The translations under genes and the position numbers were made by a program. The notes under the pieces are model-generated. The model made no database searches, was not told the origin of the DNA, and was given only the letters and a program-made list of their open reading frames with translations. From the NCBI RefSeq assembly GCF_040957575.1, contig NZ_CP162601.1, forward strand, positions 2,046,001-2,110,000: a stretch of 64,000 nucleotides of DNA, given 5' to 3'. The stretch comes from Vibrio sp. HB236076 (lineage in GTDB: Bacteria; Pseudomonadota; Gammaproteobacteria; Enterobacterales; Vibrionaceae). Shown piece by piece: positions 7,948 through 17,372 of this stretch; positions within the stretch are counted from its first letter, which is position 1, and the number at the start of each line of letters is the position of its first letter.

Positions 7948-9857
7948 TGAGTCGCTCTTTCTTATGCCAACAACACTTTTTACCCTATTTTACCACCCAG
8001 TTTCTCGGTGCCTTTAACGACAACGTCTTTAAGAATGTCCTGTTGTTGTTTGTGGCTTTTGCCCCTATCGATACCTTGCCAATCGATGCCGATGTCTTTA
8101 TTAATCTAGCCGCTGGGTTGTTCATTTTGCCTTTTTTTCTCTTCTCAGCCACTGCCGGTACGCTGGCTGATCAATGGGATAAATCTCACTACATTCGCCT
8201 AATAAAATTGTTAGAGGTGTTGATCATGGCCTGTGGGGCCGTGGGCTTTCTCACCCATGATTATCGCATTTTGTTGTTTTTACTCTTTTTGATGGGCACC
8301 CAGTCGGCATTCTTTGGCCCAGTCAAGTACTCGATTTTGCCTCAGCACCTCGCGGAAAATCAACTCACCCGCGCCAATGCGTGGGTTGAAATGGGCACCT
8401 TTATCGCCATTTTAACCGGAACCATTGTCGCCGGTGTCATCGCCTCAAATCACAGCGCTTATATCATCGCCGCCACTACCGTATTTCTGTGCGCCTTGAT
8501 GGGCTACGTGTGCAGTTACTTTATTCCCCCAGCGCCCAGTGTAGGAAAACTACGCCCATTTCGCTGGCAACCGATACGCGATACAAAACGGACGCTTAAA
8601 GATTTACACGCGTCAAAGTCTTTGCTTACTCCTGCGCTTTCTATCAGTTGGTTTTGGTTTTTAGGCGCCACCTACCTCACCCAGTTTCCCAATTACACCC
8701 AAGAGTATCTTCACGCTCCACAAGGTGCGGTTTCTTTTCTATTGGCGTTGTTTTCCATTGGTATTGCCACGGGCTCTATGCTGTGTGCACGTATTTGCCA
8801 ACAGGCTATCGAGCCGGCACTCGCGCCACTTGGCATGTTACTGATGGGATTAAGCGGGATGTATTTTAGTCTTCAATCGGAATCGATTTCTCAAGTTTTG
8901 CCAGTATTTACGCAAACACTGACGTTTATGTTCACTGCCAAGCTCTGGGGGCTATTTACGGCGATTTTTGTCATGGGCGTCAGTGGCGGGCTATTTATTG
9001 TGCCGCTTTACACACAGCTGCAAACTCGTGCCAAAGCAGACCGCCGCTCTCAAGTCATTGCGGCTCTCAATATTTACAACGCCTTATTTATGGTCGCGAG
9101 CGCCATTGTGGGCATGCTATTTTTGGGGCTGTTTAACGGCACGATTACCGCTTTGTTTACTTTACTTGCAGCGGGTAACCTGTTGCTCGCCATTGCGCTT
9201 TGCTACCGTGAGCCGATCACTGTGCTCCGTTACTTAGTTCAACTGTTGCTCAAACTGTGTTATCGAATTCGCATTCAGCATCTTGATCGCCTGCCCAAAC
9301 AAGGCAGCGCGCTGATCATTGCCAACCATGTCAGTTACCTAGACGCGCTCCTGATCACCACCCTCACCCCTCGCCGTATTCGCTTTGTCATGCAGCAAGA
9401 ATACACCACGTTTGCCCCCATTCGGCGCGTATTGAAAAACGCCGGTGTGATCCCGATTTCAGCCCAGAAAAAAGGCAGTGTCCGTCAAGCGATGGCAGAG
9501 ATTGAACAGGCTTTAAATAAGGGCGAATTAGTGTGCCTGTTCCCAGAGGGACGTCTGACGCCTGATGGCCATTTACAACCTTTCATGCGCGGGCTCGATA
9601 GTATTTTATCGCGCAGCCAGCCGCCTGTTTTACCTATTGCGATTAACGGCTTATGGGGCAGTTATTTTAGTCGCTACCGCGGCCGTGCGTGTCGCGGAGT
9701 ACCCAAACCCACTCGCCCGCGTATAGAGATGACCCTTTGTGAGATGCAGTCTGCAACCGAGACACATCGCCATCAATTACACCATCTTTTATTACAACAC
9801 TTAGCCGCGCCTGAAACGCCTTCTAAAGCAAGGTCCAATCAGGGCGATTCACTTTAA
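7947..9857 (+). CDS. MFS transporter fused to a PlsC-type 1-acylglycerol-phosphate acyltransferase
   Basis: This is a 636-residue two-domain protein. Residues ~1-400 are a 12-helix major facilitator of the LplT type (QFLGAFNDNVFKNV near the start, and later GTLADQWDKSHYIRLIK). Residues ~430-600 are a glycerolipid acyltransferase with the catalytic H-x4-D in ANHVSYLDALL, the FPEGR substrate motif in FPEGRLTPDG, and the PIAINGLWGSYFS block. It is expected to flip lysophospholipid inward and re-acylate it, as LplT plus the acyltransferase part of Aas do in E. coli. No AMP-ligase domain is attached, so acyl-CoA or acyl-ACP must come from elsewhere. I chose ATG 7947 rather than the upstream TTG 7935 because of the one-base overlap with tetR. 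Its last 35 bp overlap menE on the opposite strand. Confidence 0.85.
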   Translation: MSRSFLCQQHFLPYFTTQFLGAFNDNVFKNVLLLFVAFAPIDTLPIDADVFINLAAGLFILPFFLFSATAGTLADQWDKSHYIRLIKLLEVLIMACGAVGFLTHDYRILLFLLFLMGTQSAFFGPVKYSILPQHLAENQLTRANAWVEMGTFIAILTGTIVAGVIASNHSAYIIAATTVFLCALMGYVCSYFIPPAPSVGKLRPFRWQPIRDTKRTLKDLHASKSLLTPALSISWFWFLGATYLTQFPNYTQEYLHAPQGAVSFLLALFSIGIATGSMLCARICQQAIEPALAPLGMLLMGLSGMYFSLQSESISQVLPVFTQTLTFMFTAKLWGLFTAIFVMGVSGGLFIVPLYTQLQTRAKADRRSQVIAALNIYNALFMVASAIVGMLFLGLFNGTITALFTLLAAGNLLLAIALCYREPITVLRYLVQLLLKLCYRIRIQHLDRLPKQGSALIIANHVSYLDALLITTLTPRRIRFVMQQEYTTFAPIRRVLKNAGVIPISAQKKGSVRQAMAEIEQALNKGELVCLFPEGRLTPDGHLQPFMRGLDSILSRSQPPVLPIAINGLWGSYFSRYRGRACRGVPKPTRPRIEMTLCEMQSATETHRHQLHHLLLQHLAAPETPSKARSNQGDSL

Positions 9858-11307
9858 GCCAATTTTTTAAACGGTATCTCGGTATTTTCACCGGTGAAGA
9901 CACCGCCCAAGATGGCATCAAGGCATAATGCTCTGGGCACTTAAATTTTTCGAGGTGCTGTTGCAGCCACGGCGTTAACTGTGCCAGATTAACCCTGCCC
10001 GAGTAGACCGCGACAGGCCGAGCGCCATAGCGTTCATCTGCCACGGCAAACACCATCACGCGATCAATGTCGGGATGATTGAGCAAGGTGCGCTCGATCT
10101 CTTCACAATGAATATTTTCACCACCAGACATAAAGGCATTATCACGCCGGCCAAGAACCTTGAGTTGCTGATTCTGCCAACACCCTAAATCACTGCTCTG
10201 CCACCATGAACCTGGGTCAGATAACGGGGTTAGCTGACCTTGATAATAATAGCCCATCGCAAGACTCGGGCTTTTTATTTCAATGATCTGCTCGTTTAAG
10301 CGTACCTCTCTTCGCCACAATGGTTGTCCTGACGTTCCCTCACTTGCCAAGCGCCCAAGTGTGACCGTCGACGCGCTTTCTGTCATCCCATAGCCAAGCC
10401 AAACGCAATCTTGTAAACCACGCTCCCTTAGTAAAGGTAACAAGGATTCTGGAATCGAACTACCGCCAAGTAGCACACAAGGCAAACTCTCAAGCAAACG
10501 AGGTGAAGACAACAAAGTCAATAATTGAGTCGCGACCATAGAAACATGACTACAACAAGGCAAGTACTGTTGCCAATCGCGGCCGAAGACCAAAGTCGCA
10601 TTGGCCAGAAAACAGCGATGAATCAAAGCCAAGCCCGACACGTGATAAAAAGGTAAGCTGACCAACCAGCGGCTGGTTGAGTCAAATCGCAGAGCCTGAT
10701 TGACGGCTTGAGCACATTCAAGGTGCTGTGCCAAACTGTGAGCAACCGCTTTTGGCTGCCCAGTACTGCCTGAGGTAAACACCAAACTGGCAATAACATT
10801 AAGATTAAAATGCCCCCCTCGCGTGCCGTGGTCGGCTTGACTACTCGTATCGTGATCCTGGATTTGGCAGGGTAACTCATCCTTTAGTCGCAAGAGGGGG
10901 CATTTAGGCAGCGCCATATCACCATCGGGGGACCAAAACCACCTTACCGCCCCAGAAGCAAACAGTTGCTCGGCTTTATCCGCCAATTGAGCATGAGTCT
11001 GAGGGGCAACAAACGCCGTCACTGCGCCGATAGACAACATCGCCAAATAAAACCACACCACTTGAGGCTGATGACGACAGACCACCATCACCACCTGATT
11101 GGCTCTTACGCCCTGAACGTTTAATTGTCTTTGATAATTTTGAACTTTCTTACCCACCTCTTCGCCACTGTAATAGATACCATCCACTTCCATTGCCGGA
11201 TAAGTAAGGTACACTCGTTTACATGCTTGAGCCTCGCTTTTGGGGTGATAACGATTAGGCGCATTTTCTTGAATCAACGCAGAGGCTAGACAACCGTACT
11301 GGTCCAT
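9823..11307 (-). CDS. menE: o-Succinylbenzoate-CoA ligase
   Basis: This 494-residue adenylate-forming enzyme activates o-succinylbenzoate with ATP and CoA in menaquinone synthesis. The P-loop-like motif FTSGSTGQPK is at residues 177-186. The Gly-Tyr-Gly-Met-Thr-Glu motif follows near 310, the hinge LGRRDNAFMSGGENIH near 395, and the C-terminal catalytic Lys lies in SPVKIPRYRLKNW. The start overlaps the 3' end of menC by 22 bp, so it is translationally coupled to that gene. It is the last gene of the men operon. Its 3' end overlaps the convergent MFS/acyltransferase gene by 35 bp, with no room for a separate terminator. Confidence 0.93.
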   Translation of the reverse strand: MDQYGCLASALIQENAPNRYHPKSEAQACKRVYLTYPAMEVDGIYYSGEEVGKKVQNYQRQLNVQGVRANQVVMVVCRHQPQVVWFYLAMLSIGAVTAFVAPQTHAQLADKAEQLFASGAVRWFWSPDGDMALPKCPLLRLKDELPCQIQDHDTSSQADHGTRGGHFNLNVIASLVFTSGSTGQPKAVAHSLAQHLECAQAVNQALRFDSTSRWLVSLPFYHVSGLALIHRCFLANATLVFGRDWQQYLPCCSHVSMVATQLLTLLSSPRLLESLPCVLLGGSSIPESLLPLLRERGLQDCVWLGYGMTESASTVTLGRLASEGTSGQPLWRREVRLNEQIIEIKSPSLAMGYYYQGQLTPLSDPGSWWQSSDLGCWQNQQLKVLGRRDNAFMSGGENIHCEEIERTLLNHPDIDRVMVFAVADERYGARPVAVYSGRVNLAQLTPWLQQHLEKFKCPEHYALMPSWAVSSPVKIPRYRLKNWLKVNRPDWTLL

Positions 11308-12338
11308 ATCTTCTCCAATTTTTCTAAGGCCAACACGGGCTTCTCACACAAAGGCCAAGGTCGGATAACCTGATGATTGAACCTATCAAAGGTATCTAAG
11401 CCTGCAACTGCCGGTGCTTGCCATTGCTCGGATAACCGTGCAATTTGGTTAAGACCAAGGCTGGATTCCAAGCTAGAGCTTAGCATCCATTTTTGTTGAT
11501 GCTGGTTAGCCACATCAACCCACTGTCGGCAGCGTTCCAGACTGCCGATCAAGGTGGGCTTTAGCACCAACGCGCTCACCCAGCGAGATTGTCGAGAGGG
11601 TTTTTGTCCATGTAAACTTTCATCCAACGCCAACGGCCAACCGGTTTGACGGGCAAACTGTATGCTGTCTGCTAAGCGAGTACATGGCTCCTCAACCCAT
11701 TCAATCTGCTCGCGCTGTGAAGGGTTAAACGCGTGGCTAAAAGTCATGACATCATCGAGTGACCAACTGCGATTCACATCAATGCGCAATACACTCACGT
11801 GATTGAGCGCGGCTTTAACTCGTTCAATATCGACCACTAATCGCTGTCGACCGAGTTTGATTTTGGCGCAGCCAACCACGCTGTGATCTTGCCTCGCTAC
11901 TGACGCCTCACACGGGGTACTTAGCCCCCCACATTGACATTGAACTTCCTGGGGATAGCCCAGTTCATCCGAGCCAATTAAACGCGCCGTCTCTCCTAGA
12001 TGCAGACGTGAGTATGGCTGCTTCCCTTCGTGTAATGCCATGGATAAACCAAATGCAACTGAGGGATATAAGTGTTCGAACAACATGGGCTGATGCTGAA
12101 CCCACAAACTCAATTGCCGCTTTGCCTGAACGGTGGCCTGCGTGAGAGACTCTTGGCTATAACCCGGCAAAGGGGCAATCTCAGCGAGGCTTTGCCGCCC
12201 ACTTTGCCAAAGCTCGACCACTAACCCGCTACGATAAGTCACACCTTGGTCGCCAAAACGCGCCGGTTCAACAACACCTTGCCTCTTAAAAGGTATACAA
12301 TAGCGCCACAACGACGCTTTCTTTTCGGTAATCACCAT
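11286..12338 (-). CDS. menC: o-Succinylbenzoate synthase
   Basis: This is a 350-residue enolase-superfamily enzyme that dehydrates SHCHC to o-succinylbenzoate. The acid/base lysines are in AKIKLGRQ (residues 159 and 161). The metal ligands are Asp187 (RIDVNRSW), Glu216/217 (WVEEPC) and Asp239 (LALDES), and the second catalytic Lys is Lys260 (LVLKPTLIG). It is about 30 residues longer than the E. coli protein (320). Part of the excess is a Cys-rich insert, EVQCQCGGLSTPCE, near residue 131, just ahead of the catalytic barrel. It begins 12 bp after menB and overlaps menE. Confidence 0.93.
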   Translation of the reverse strand: MVITEKKASLWRYCIPFKRQGVVEPARFGDQGVTYRSGLVVELWQSGRQSLAEIAPLPGYSQESLTQATVQAKRQLSLWVQHQPMLFEHLYPSVAFGLSMALHEGKQPYSRLHLGETARLIGSDELGYPQEVQCQCGGLSTPCEASVARQDHSVVGCAKIKLGRQRLVVDIERVKAALNHVSVLRIDVNRSWSLDDVMTFSHAFNPSQREQIEWVEEPCTRLADSIQFARQTGWPLALDESLHGQKPSRQSRWVSALVLKPTLIGSLERCRQWVDVANQHQQKWMLSSSLESSLGLNQIARLSEQWQAPAVAGLDTFDRFNHQVIRPWPLCEKPVLALEKLEKIWTSTVV

Positions 12339-12350
12339 GACTTCTCAGCA

Positions 12351-13217
12351 TTAGGGATTGCGTGGATAGCGATCAAAATTCGGTGGGCGCTTTTCGTTGA
12401 ACGCATTGCGTCCTTCTTGACCTTCTTCTGTCATATAAAACAGCATAGTGGCATTGCCCGCCAACTCTTGTAGCCCAGCTTGACCATCGCAATCGGCGTT
12501 GAGCGCCGCCTTCAAACAGCGCAGAGCCATCGGGCTGTGCTGGCGTATTTCTCGGCACCAGCGCACGGTTTCTCGCTCTAAATTCGCCAAGGGAACCACC
12601 GTATTGACCAACCCCATTTGCAAAGCTTCATGCGCATCATAGAAACGACACAAAAACCAAATCTCACGCGCTTTTTTCTGGCCGACAATACGCGCCATGT
12701 AAGAAGCGCCCCAACCGCCGTCAAAAGAGCCCACTTTCGGACCAGTTTGACCAAATTGGGCATTGTCTGCGGCAATGGTTAAATCGCACATCATGTGAAG
12801 CACATGGCCACCGCCTACCGCCCAACCGGCGACCGATGCGATAACCGGCTTTGGACAAGTGCGAATATCACGCTGTAAATCCAAAACATTTAAATGATGT
12901 GTCCCTTGTTCATCGCGATAACCGCCATAATCGCCACGCACTTTTTGATCGCCCCCAGAACAAAATGCCTTATCGCCAAGGCCGGTAAAAATAATTACAC
13001 CAATATTGGGGTCGTAGCGGGCCACCGATAAAGCGGCGATCATTTCTTTTACCGTCTGTGGCCGAAATGCATTGTGGACTGACGGGCGTGCGATGGTAAT
13101 TTTGGCGATGCCCTCTTCAGAAGTGTGATACAAAATATCTTGATACGCTATTGCCGATGGCTGCCACTTAATCGGGGCGTAAAGGCTTTGTTCGCTCATA
13201 CCTACCGTTTGACTCAT
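12351..13217 (-). CDS. menB: 1,4-Dihydroxy-2-naphthoyl-CoA synthase
   Basis: This is a 288-residue crotonase-fold enzyme that closes the naphthoquinone ring of o-succinylbenzoyl-CoA. The oxyanion-hole segments are [17 protein letters not shown] and [17 protein letters not shown]. The block [20 protein letters not shown] is that of the bicarbonate-dependent type found in E. coli. The C-terminus [18 protein letters not shown] is also characteristic. It is very close in sequence to the E. coli protein. It lies between menH (38 bp upstream) and menC in the operon. Confidence 0.96.
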   Translation of the reverse strand: MSQTVGMSEQSLYAPIKWQPSAIAYQDILYHTSEEGIAKITIARPSVHNAFRPQTVKEMIAALSVARYDPNIGVIIFTGLGDKAFCSGGDQKVRGDYGGYRDEQGTHHLNVLDLQRDIRTCPKPVIASVAGWAVGGGHVLHMMCDLTIAADNAQFGQTGPKVGSFDGGWGASYMARIVGQKKAREIWFLCRFYDAHEALQMGLVNTVVPLANLERETVRWCREIRQHSPMALRCLKAALNADCDGQAGLQELAGNATMLFYMTEEGQEGRNAFNEKRPPNFDRYPRNP

Positions 13218-13255
13218 AACACCATACCTTTTCCTCGTTACATTACATTGTCGCG

Positions 13256-14089
13256 TTAGTTAACCGACATCACCTTGTCAAAACCATTGAATTCACTAAC
13301 GGTTGCCCCTCTTACCCACTGAGTCACCCGGCCATGAATCAAGGAAGCAAAGCCCTGAGGGTTATCGCGGTGGGCATTGTGACCTGCATTAGCAAGGGTT
13401 GAAAATGGCCATAGTCTGCGGGTATATAACCGGCAAAACGTTTGATCATTGGCGCCGCATAAGACATGCAAAAGGTCTTGATGAACGCTTAAATAGGGCC
13501 CGAGGTTGGGCTGAGTGGCCAACGAAGTCGCCAGCAACATCTGCGCGACGGCGCGACCATCATTGTGCTTTCGCCTCTCGATTAGCGCGCGCCGTTGCCC
13601 ACAAGAAAGCGTGGCAAACACGTTTTGGCGATACCAAGCCGCCAACACCGTCTCTATTGGGTAACGACAAAAGCGTTCCGCCCATTGATGGTCATGAATG
13701 GCGCGTTGCTTGCGCTCACTTTCACTTGTCAGGCCTAAATGTCCCCCTTCAGCGATGACGCCAAGCAGGTTATCCGGCCAAAGCTGCATCGCCAGCCCGT
13801 ATTGTGCCACTCGTGCTCCTAAGGAATACCCGAGTAACACAAGACGAAAAGAAGCATAAGGAGCCAACGCCTGACAGACTCGTTCACAAGTCTGCGCTAA
13901 ACTGGTAACTTGCACGCCTTTGCTTTGGCCGTGGCCGGGTAAATCGATACCAAGCCAAGCCCAGTGCCTGAGGGCATCGGCAATCGGAGAAAATTCACTT
14001 TTATCACCCCACAAGCCATGCAATGCGACCAATAAAACCCCGTCATGCCCGTCCCTTATTGGTGGGTGAAACTCACAGGCTAGCGTCAT
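13256..14089 (-). CDS. menH: SHCHC synthase (2-succinyl-6-hydroxy-2,4-cyclohexadiene-1-carboxylate synthase)
   Basis: This is a 277-residue alpha/beta-hydrolase that removes pyruvate from SEPHCHC. The oxyanion region is [12 protein letters not shown], the nucleophile elbow is GYSLGAR with Ser89, and the acid and base are Asp215 (CGANDQ) and His237 ([11 protein letters not shown]). The C-terminal ~20 residues extend past the usual end. The start overlaps the menD stop by four bases (ATGA), indicating coupled translation. Confidence 0.92.
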   Translation of the reverse strand: MTLACEFHPPIRDGHDGVLLVALHGLWGDKSEFSPIADALRHWAWLGIDLPGHGQSKGVQVTSLAQTCERVCQALAPYASFRLVLLGYSLGARVAQYGLAMQLWPDNLLGVIAEGGHLGLTSESERKQRAIHDHQWAERFCRYPIETVLAAWYRQNVFATLSCGQRRALIERRKHNDGRAVAQMLLATSLATQPNLGPYLSVHQDLLHVLCGANDQTFCRLYTRRLWPFSTLANAGHNAHRDNPQGFASLIHGRVTQWVRGATVSEFNGFDKVMSVN

Positions 14090-15840
14090 CTTATTTCCTC
14101 ACACACGCAATAAGACCAACGGTCGACACGCGCTTTAGCCCCGCCAGGCAGACAAGGGACTTCGACCAGTAACACGCCTTGTCCCGACGCGAAATGCCCT
14201 TCAACCACGTTGTTGAACGCTTGAATGTTATCGGCCCGGTAATACTGCAAACCAAATTGCCAAGCGGCATGCTCAAAGCTCAAATGATGTGGCAAACGAT
14301 ACAAAGCGTCTCTTCGTGTGGTCTTAACGGGTAAAAAATCAAATATCGCTCCGCCGTCGTTATTGACGATCACGATAACCTGTGGTGTCTTGCTATCTCG
14401 CCACAAGTCTAAAGCGTTGAGATCGTGCAATGCCGATGTATCCCCAACAATTGTCAATTGTTTTTCCCCGGTTCCTCGGGCAATACCACACGCGCCAGAC
14501 AGCAAACCATCGATTCCAGATGCGCCTCTTTGAGTCCACACTTGGCAATAAGGCAGGCGGGTCACTTTATCCAGCATGCGAATCATTAAGCTGTTACCGA
14601 CAAACAGCGATTTAACCACAGAGATATCGGTTAGCCAGTGGGCGAGTGAAAATTCATCGAGGCTGACGTCACGCTGCAGTTCTTGATACAACGCTTGCTC
14701 TGCATGCAGTGAGACTTCCCGTAGCGCTTGCGGTATAGGGGATGAAGTTGCGACAAAGTGATGATTGGCGGTTAGCCAAGCCAAACTGTTTGCCAAGACT
14801 CGATTAGTCGGTGCTAAGTTAGGGCTAATTAAGCGCTTTTCGTCGCTTATCAACCAATAAGGACACGAGCACTGTGCCAGCCATTGCTGCAAATTTTTCG
14901 ACACTAACCGATGACCAAATTGCACCACCACACTGGCTTGGTTGAGCCATTGCCACGCCTTAGTACCATTTAACCAAACATCGTAATGACACCAAGCACT
15001 ACTTAGGCCCGATTGAGGATCGCACAACAATACCCACCCTAGAGACTGTGCCCACTTTGCAATGTGATGGGCTTGCTCCAACGACACATCGCCGATGATT
15101 ACCACGCCAAAAGCCTCCTCGCCGCACGGTATTTCTATAGTCAGCTCAGAGTGACCAGTCACCGCCTTGTCGACCACAGCATGGCGATACGCTCTACCAC
15201 CTCGCTGCCAATGCTGGTAAACGTCTTGCCAATGCTGAAGCACGCTGTCATCGATTGGCCCGTACAAAGGCTCAGAAAATGGGCAGTTAATATGCAGAGG
15301 GCCAGGGTTTTGACGCTGGCTAAAACAGTGATATTCAAGTTGAGTTAGCATCCAAATCAGTGATGCGCCGTCACTCGGCTCCGGCAGTAATAACTCCCCA
15401 GTCAAGTAATGAGAAAAGATCCCTTTTTGAACAATCGCTTGATTGGCAGCGCACTGCGTCAAAGCCACTGGTCGATCGGCGGTGAGCAAGATCAAGGGAA
15501 CATCCGTCAGTTTTGCCTCAATCACCGCCGGCAACAAATTGGCGACCGCGGTCCCAGAAGTCACAATTACGCCAACGGGTTGGCCGGTGGCTTTGGCTAA
15601 ACCCAAGGCGAAAAAACCCAACCCGCGCTCATCAAAATGGCCATGCATTGCAAAACCCAGTGCATCGGCTTCGGTGACCAGAGGTGTCGAACGAGATCCG
15701 GGTGCAAAGCACATATGCTGAATACCTTGAGTTTGTAAAACACCAAGTAAAGCCCTAGCCCAACTTTGGTTGATACTCACTTGGTGACTCTTTACCAGTG
15801 AGGAAGCCTGTTCTGCTTTTTGGGTCTGCCATTTAGCCAT
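14086..15840 (-). CDS. menD: SEPHCHC synthase (thiamine diphosphate enzyme)
   Basis: This 584-residue ThDP-dependent enzyme joins 2-oxoglutarate to isochorismate, the first committed step of menaquinone synthesis. The N-terminal PYR domain has CFAPGSRSTPLV and the conserved Glu region HFDERGLGFFALGLAKATG. The C-terminal PP domain carries the ThDP/Mg motif GDTSALHDLNAL...NNDGGAIFDFLP. I chose the ATG at 15840, which has a GAGG Shine-Dalgarno at good distance and a short overlap with the end of menF. A GTG at 15861 would add seven residues. The next gene, menH, overlaps by four bases. Confidence 0.93.
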   Translation of the reverse strand: MAKWQTQKAEQASSLVKSHQVSINQSWARALLGVLQTQGIQHMCFAPGSRSTPLVTEADALGFAMHGHFDERGLGFFALGLAKATGQPVGVIVTSGTAVANLLPAVIEAKLTDVPLILLTADRPVALTQCAANQAIVQKGIFSHYLTGELLLPEPSDGASLIWMLTQLEYHCFSQRQNPGPLHINCPFSEPLYGPIDDSVLQHWQDVYQHWQRGGRAYRHAVVDKAVTGHSELTIEIPCGEEAFGVVIIGDVSLEQAHHIAKWAQSLGWVLLCDPQSGLSSAWCHYDVWLNGTKAWQWLNQASVVVQFGHRLVSKNLQQWLAQCSCPYWLISDEKRLISPNLAPTNRVLANSLAWLTANHHFVATSSPIPQALREVSLHAEQALYQELQRDVSLDEFSLAHWLTDISVVKSLFVGNSLMIRMLDKVTRLPYCQVWTQRGASGIDGLLSGACGIARGTGEKQLTIVGDTSALHDLNALDLWRDSKTPQVIVIVNNDGGAIFDFLPVKTTRRDALYRLPHHLSFEHAAWQFGLQYYRADNIQAFNNVVEGHFASGQGVLLVEVPCLPGGAKARVDRWSYCVCEEIR

Positions 15841-17170
15841 GAGCTGCCTCGTGTTTGGCACGGCACAATTGCGTGAGCGAGGTCAATTTTCGATCTAACT
15901 CATGCCATTCTTGCTCTGCATCTGACCCCTCAACAATTCCCGCTCCAGCATAAAAGTCAATTTGATGGGGGGTAATTTCTGCGCAGCGGATGGCGACGGT
16001 AAATTCACTGTGCTGACCTTGATAATACCCAAAACAACCGGCATACCATTGGCGTTCAAAAGGTTCGACACGACGGATAAAGTCTAACGCTGTACTTCGA
16101 GGGTAACCTGCAACGGCCGCGGTGGGTGACAGGCGCGCGACCAGAGCTCTATCTGGTACCTCTTGGTGTAGCGTTGCGCGAATAGGCCGGCGCAAATGCT
16201 GTAAAGAGGAGAGGGCCAATAATTCGCAATCACCAATGTCAAATGACTCAACTAACCCGGCCAGTTGTTGTTGAATATCCTGAGCCACCCACTGATTTTC
16301 ACGATTATTTTTGTCATCGTCTATCAACCATTGCGACCAACACTGCCCTTTCGGCTCAAAACCGAGCGGTGATGTACCCGCCAGTGCTTCCGTGGTTAAA
16401 TATCGATGACGACGACGCAGCAGTCGCTCAGGAGTCGCACTAATAAAGGTTTGATCAGCAGAAAAAGCAAACAGCCAGTGATAACACTGGGCATTGTACT
16501 GAGTACTGGCCAGCAATAGTGCATAGGGACATATTGAGTTTGCCGTTTTCCAGGTGGTTTTGCGCGCCAACACCACCTTGTCGAGTTGGCCGTGTTGTAA
16601 CCATTGTTGCGCGTGCTCGATTTCTTTCTGCCATTGTGGCCACGTTGGGCAATGGCGCTGTTCAATGAGTTTGACTGGCAGGCGCGAAGTAGACAAGGTG
16701 CCCTCAACAAGCAAAGATCTCAGTGCAGCGATCACCGAGTCAATATTGGCTCCGGGCTGAACCGTCAACGACCTATACCGGGAAGAAAAGCGAATCTCAA
16801 CCTCGGCCTGTACTTGCAATCCGGGCTGTTGTGGATCAAAAGGAAAAAAACACCAATATTTAGGCGGTAAGGAGGAGTCGCGCTCAGTGGAGTGAGCGGA
16901 CGCTTCTGATTGAGAAAACCAACGAACACCCTCGGTCTGTCCCCAGGCGATCACCATGTCTCGTTGGTCTCTGTCTTGCCAAAACCACTTTGGGTAACAA
17001 GGCAGGGATTGTAGTGCCTGTAACATCTCAGTCCGCTGTACCTCAGTTTGCACTGCACTGCAAACCCTACCGCTCTCTTTTGCAATCCAAGGAGCGGATA
17101 AGAACACCGCTCTTTGACGCAACCTTTGTAAAGACTGTATTTGCTCGGCGATAAACAACTGAAATGCCAT
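15833..17170 (-). CDS. menF: Menaquinone-specific isochorismate synthase
   Basis: This 445-residue chorismate-utilising enzyme converts chorismate to isochorismate. The conserved C-terminal half contains KVVLARKTTW, the block ATPERLLRRRHRYLTTEALAGT, the motif SSLQHLRRPIRATL and the final catalytic and metal region FYAGAGIVEGSDAEQEWHE. The N-terminal ~150 residues are divergent, as is usual. I use the ATG at 17170 because GGGGGAG lies five bases upstream; an upstream frame start at 17194 has no such site. It is the first gene of menFDHBCE, divergent from alaA across a ~200-bp promoter region. Confidence 0.92.
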   Translation of the reverse strand: MAFQLFIAEQIQSLQRLRQRAVFLSAPWIAKESGRVCSAVQTEVQRTEMLQALQSLPCYPKWFWQDRDQRDMVIAWGQTEGVRWFSQSEASAHSTERDSSLPPKYWCFFPFDPQQPGLQVQAEVEIRFSSRYRSLTVQPGANIDSVIAALRSLLVEGTLSTSRLPVKLIEQRHCPTWPQWQKEIEHAQQWLQHGQLDKVVLARKTTWKTANSICPYALLLASTQYNAQCYHWLFAFSADQTFISATPERLLRRRHRYLTTEALAGTSPLGFEPKGQCWSQWLIDDDKNNRENQWVAQDIQQQLAGLVESFDIGDCELLALSSLQHLRRPIRATLHQEVPDRALVARLSPTAAVAGYPRSTALDFIRRVEPFERQWYAGCFGYYQGQHSEFTVAIRCAEITPHQIDFYAGAGIVEGSDAEQEWHELDRKLTSLTQLCRAKHEAAHG

Positions 17171-17372
17171 AACACTCCCCCACTGTGTGACCATGGCTCA
17201 TAGTAAAGGCTCTTTACACGACAAATATTCATCTAAATCAATCTTTGTTGACTTTTTGCGTGTTACAACCACTTACTTTTTTGCTTTAACCTCAGCTTTT
17301 AAGAAAAACATGGATTTTTATTCTAAAAAAAGGCTTTTTGCTGTATTTTGATAAAGAAATACACCTTATTTT

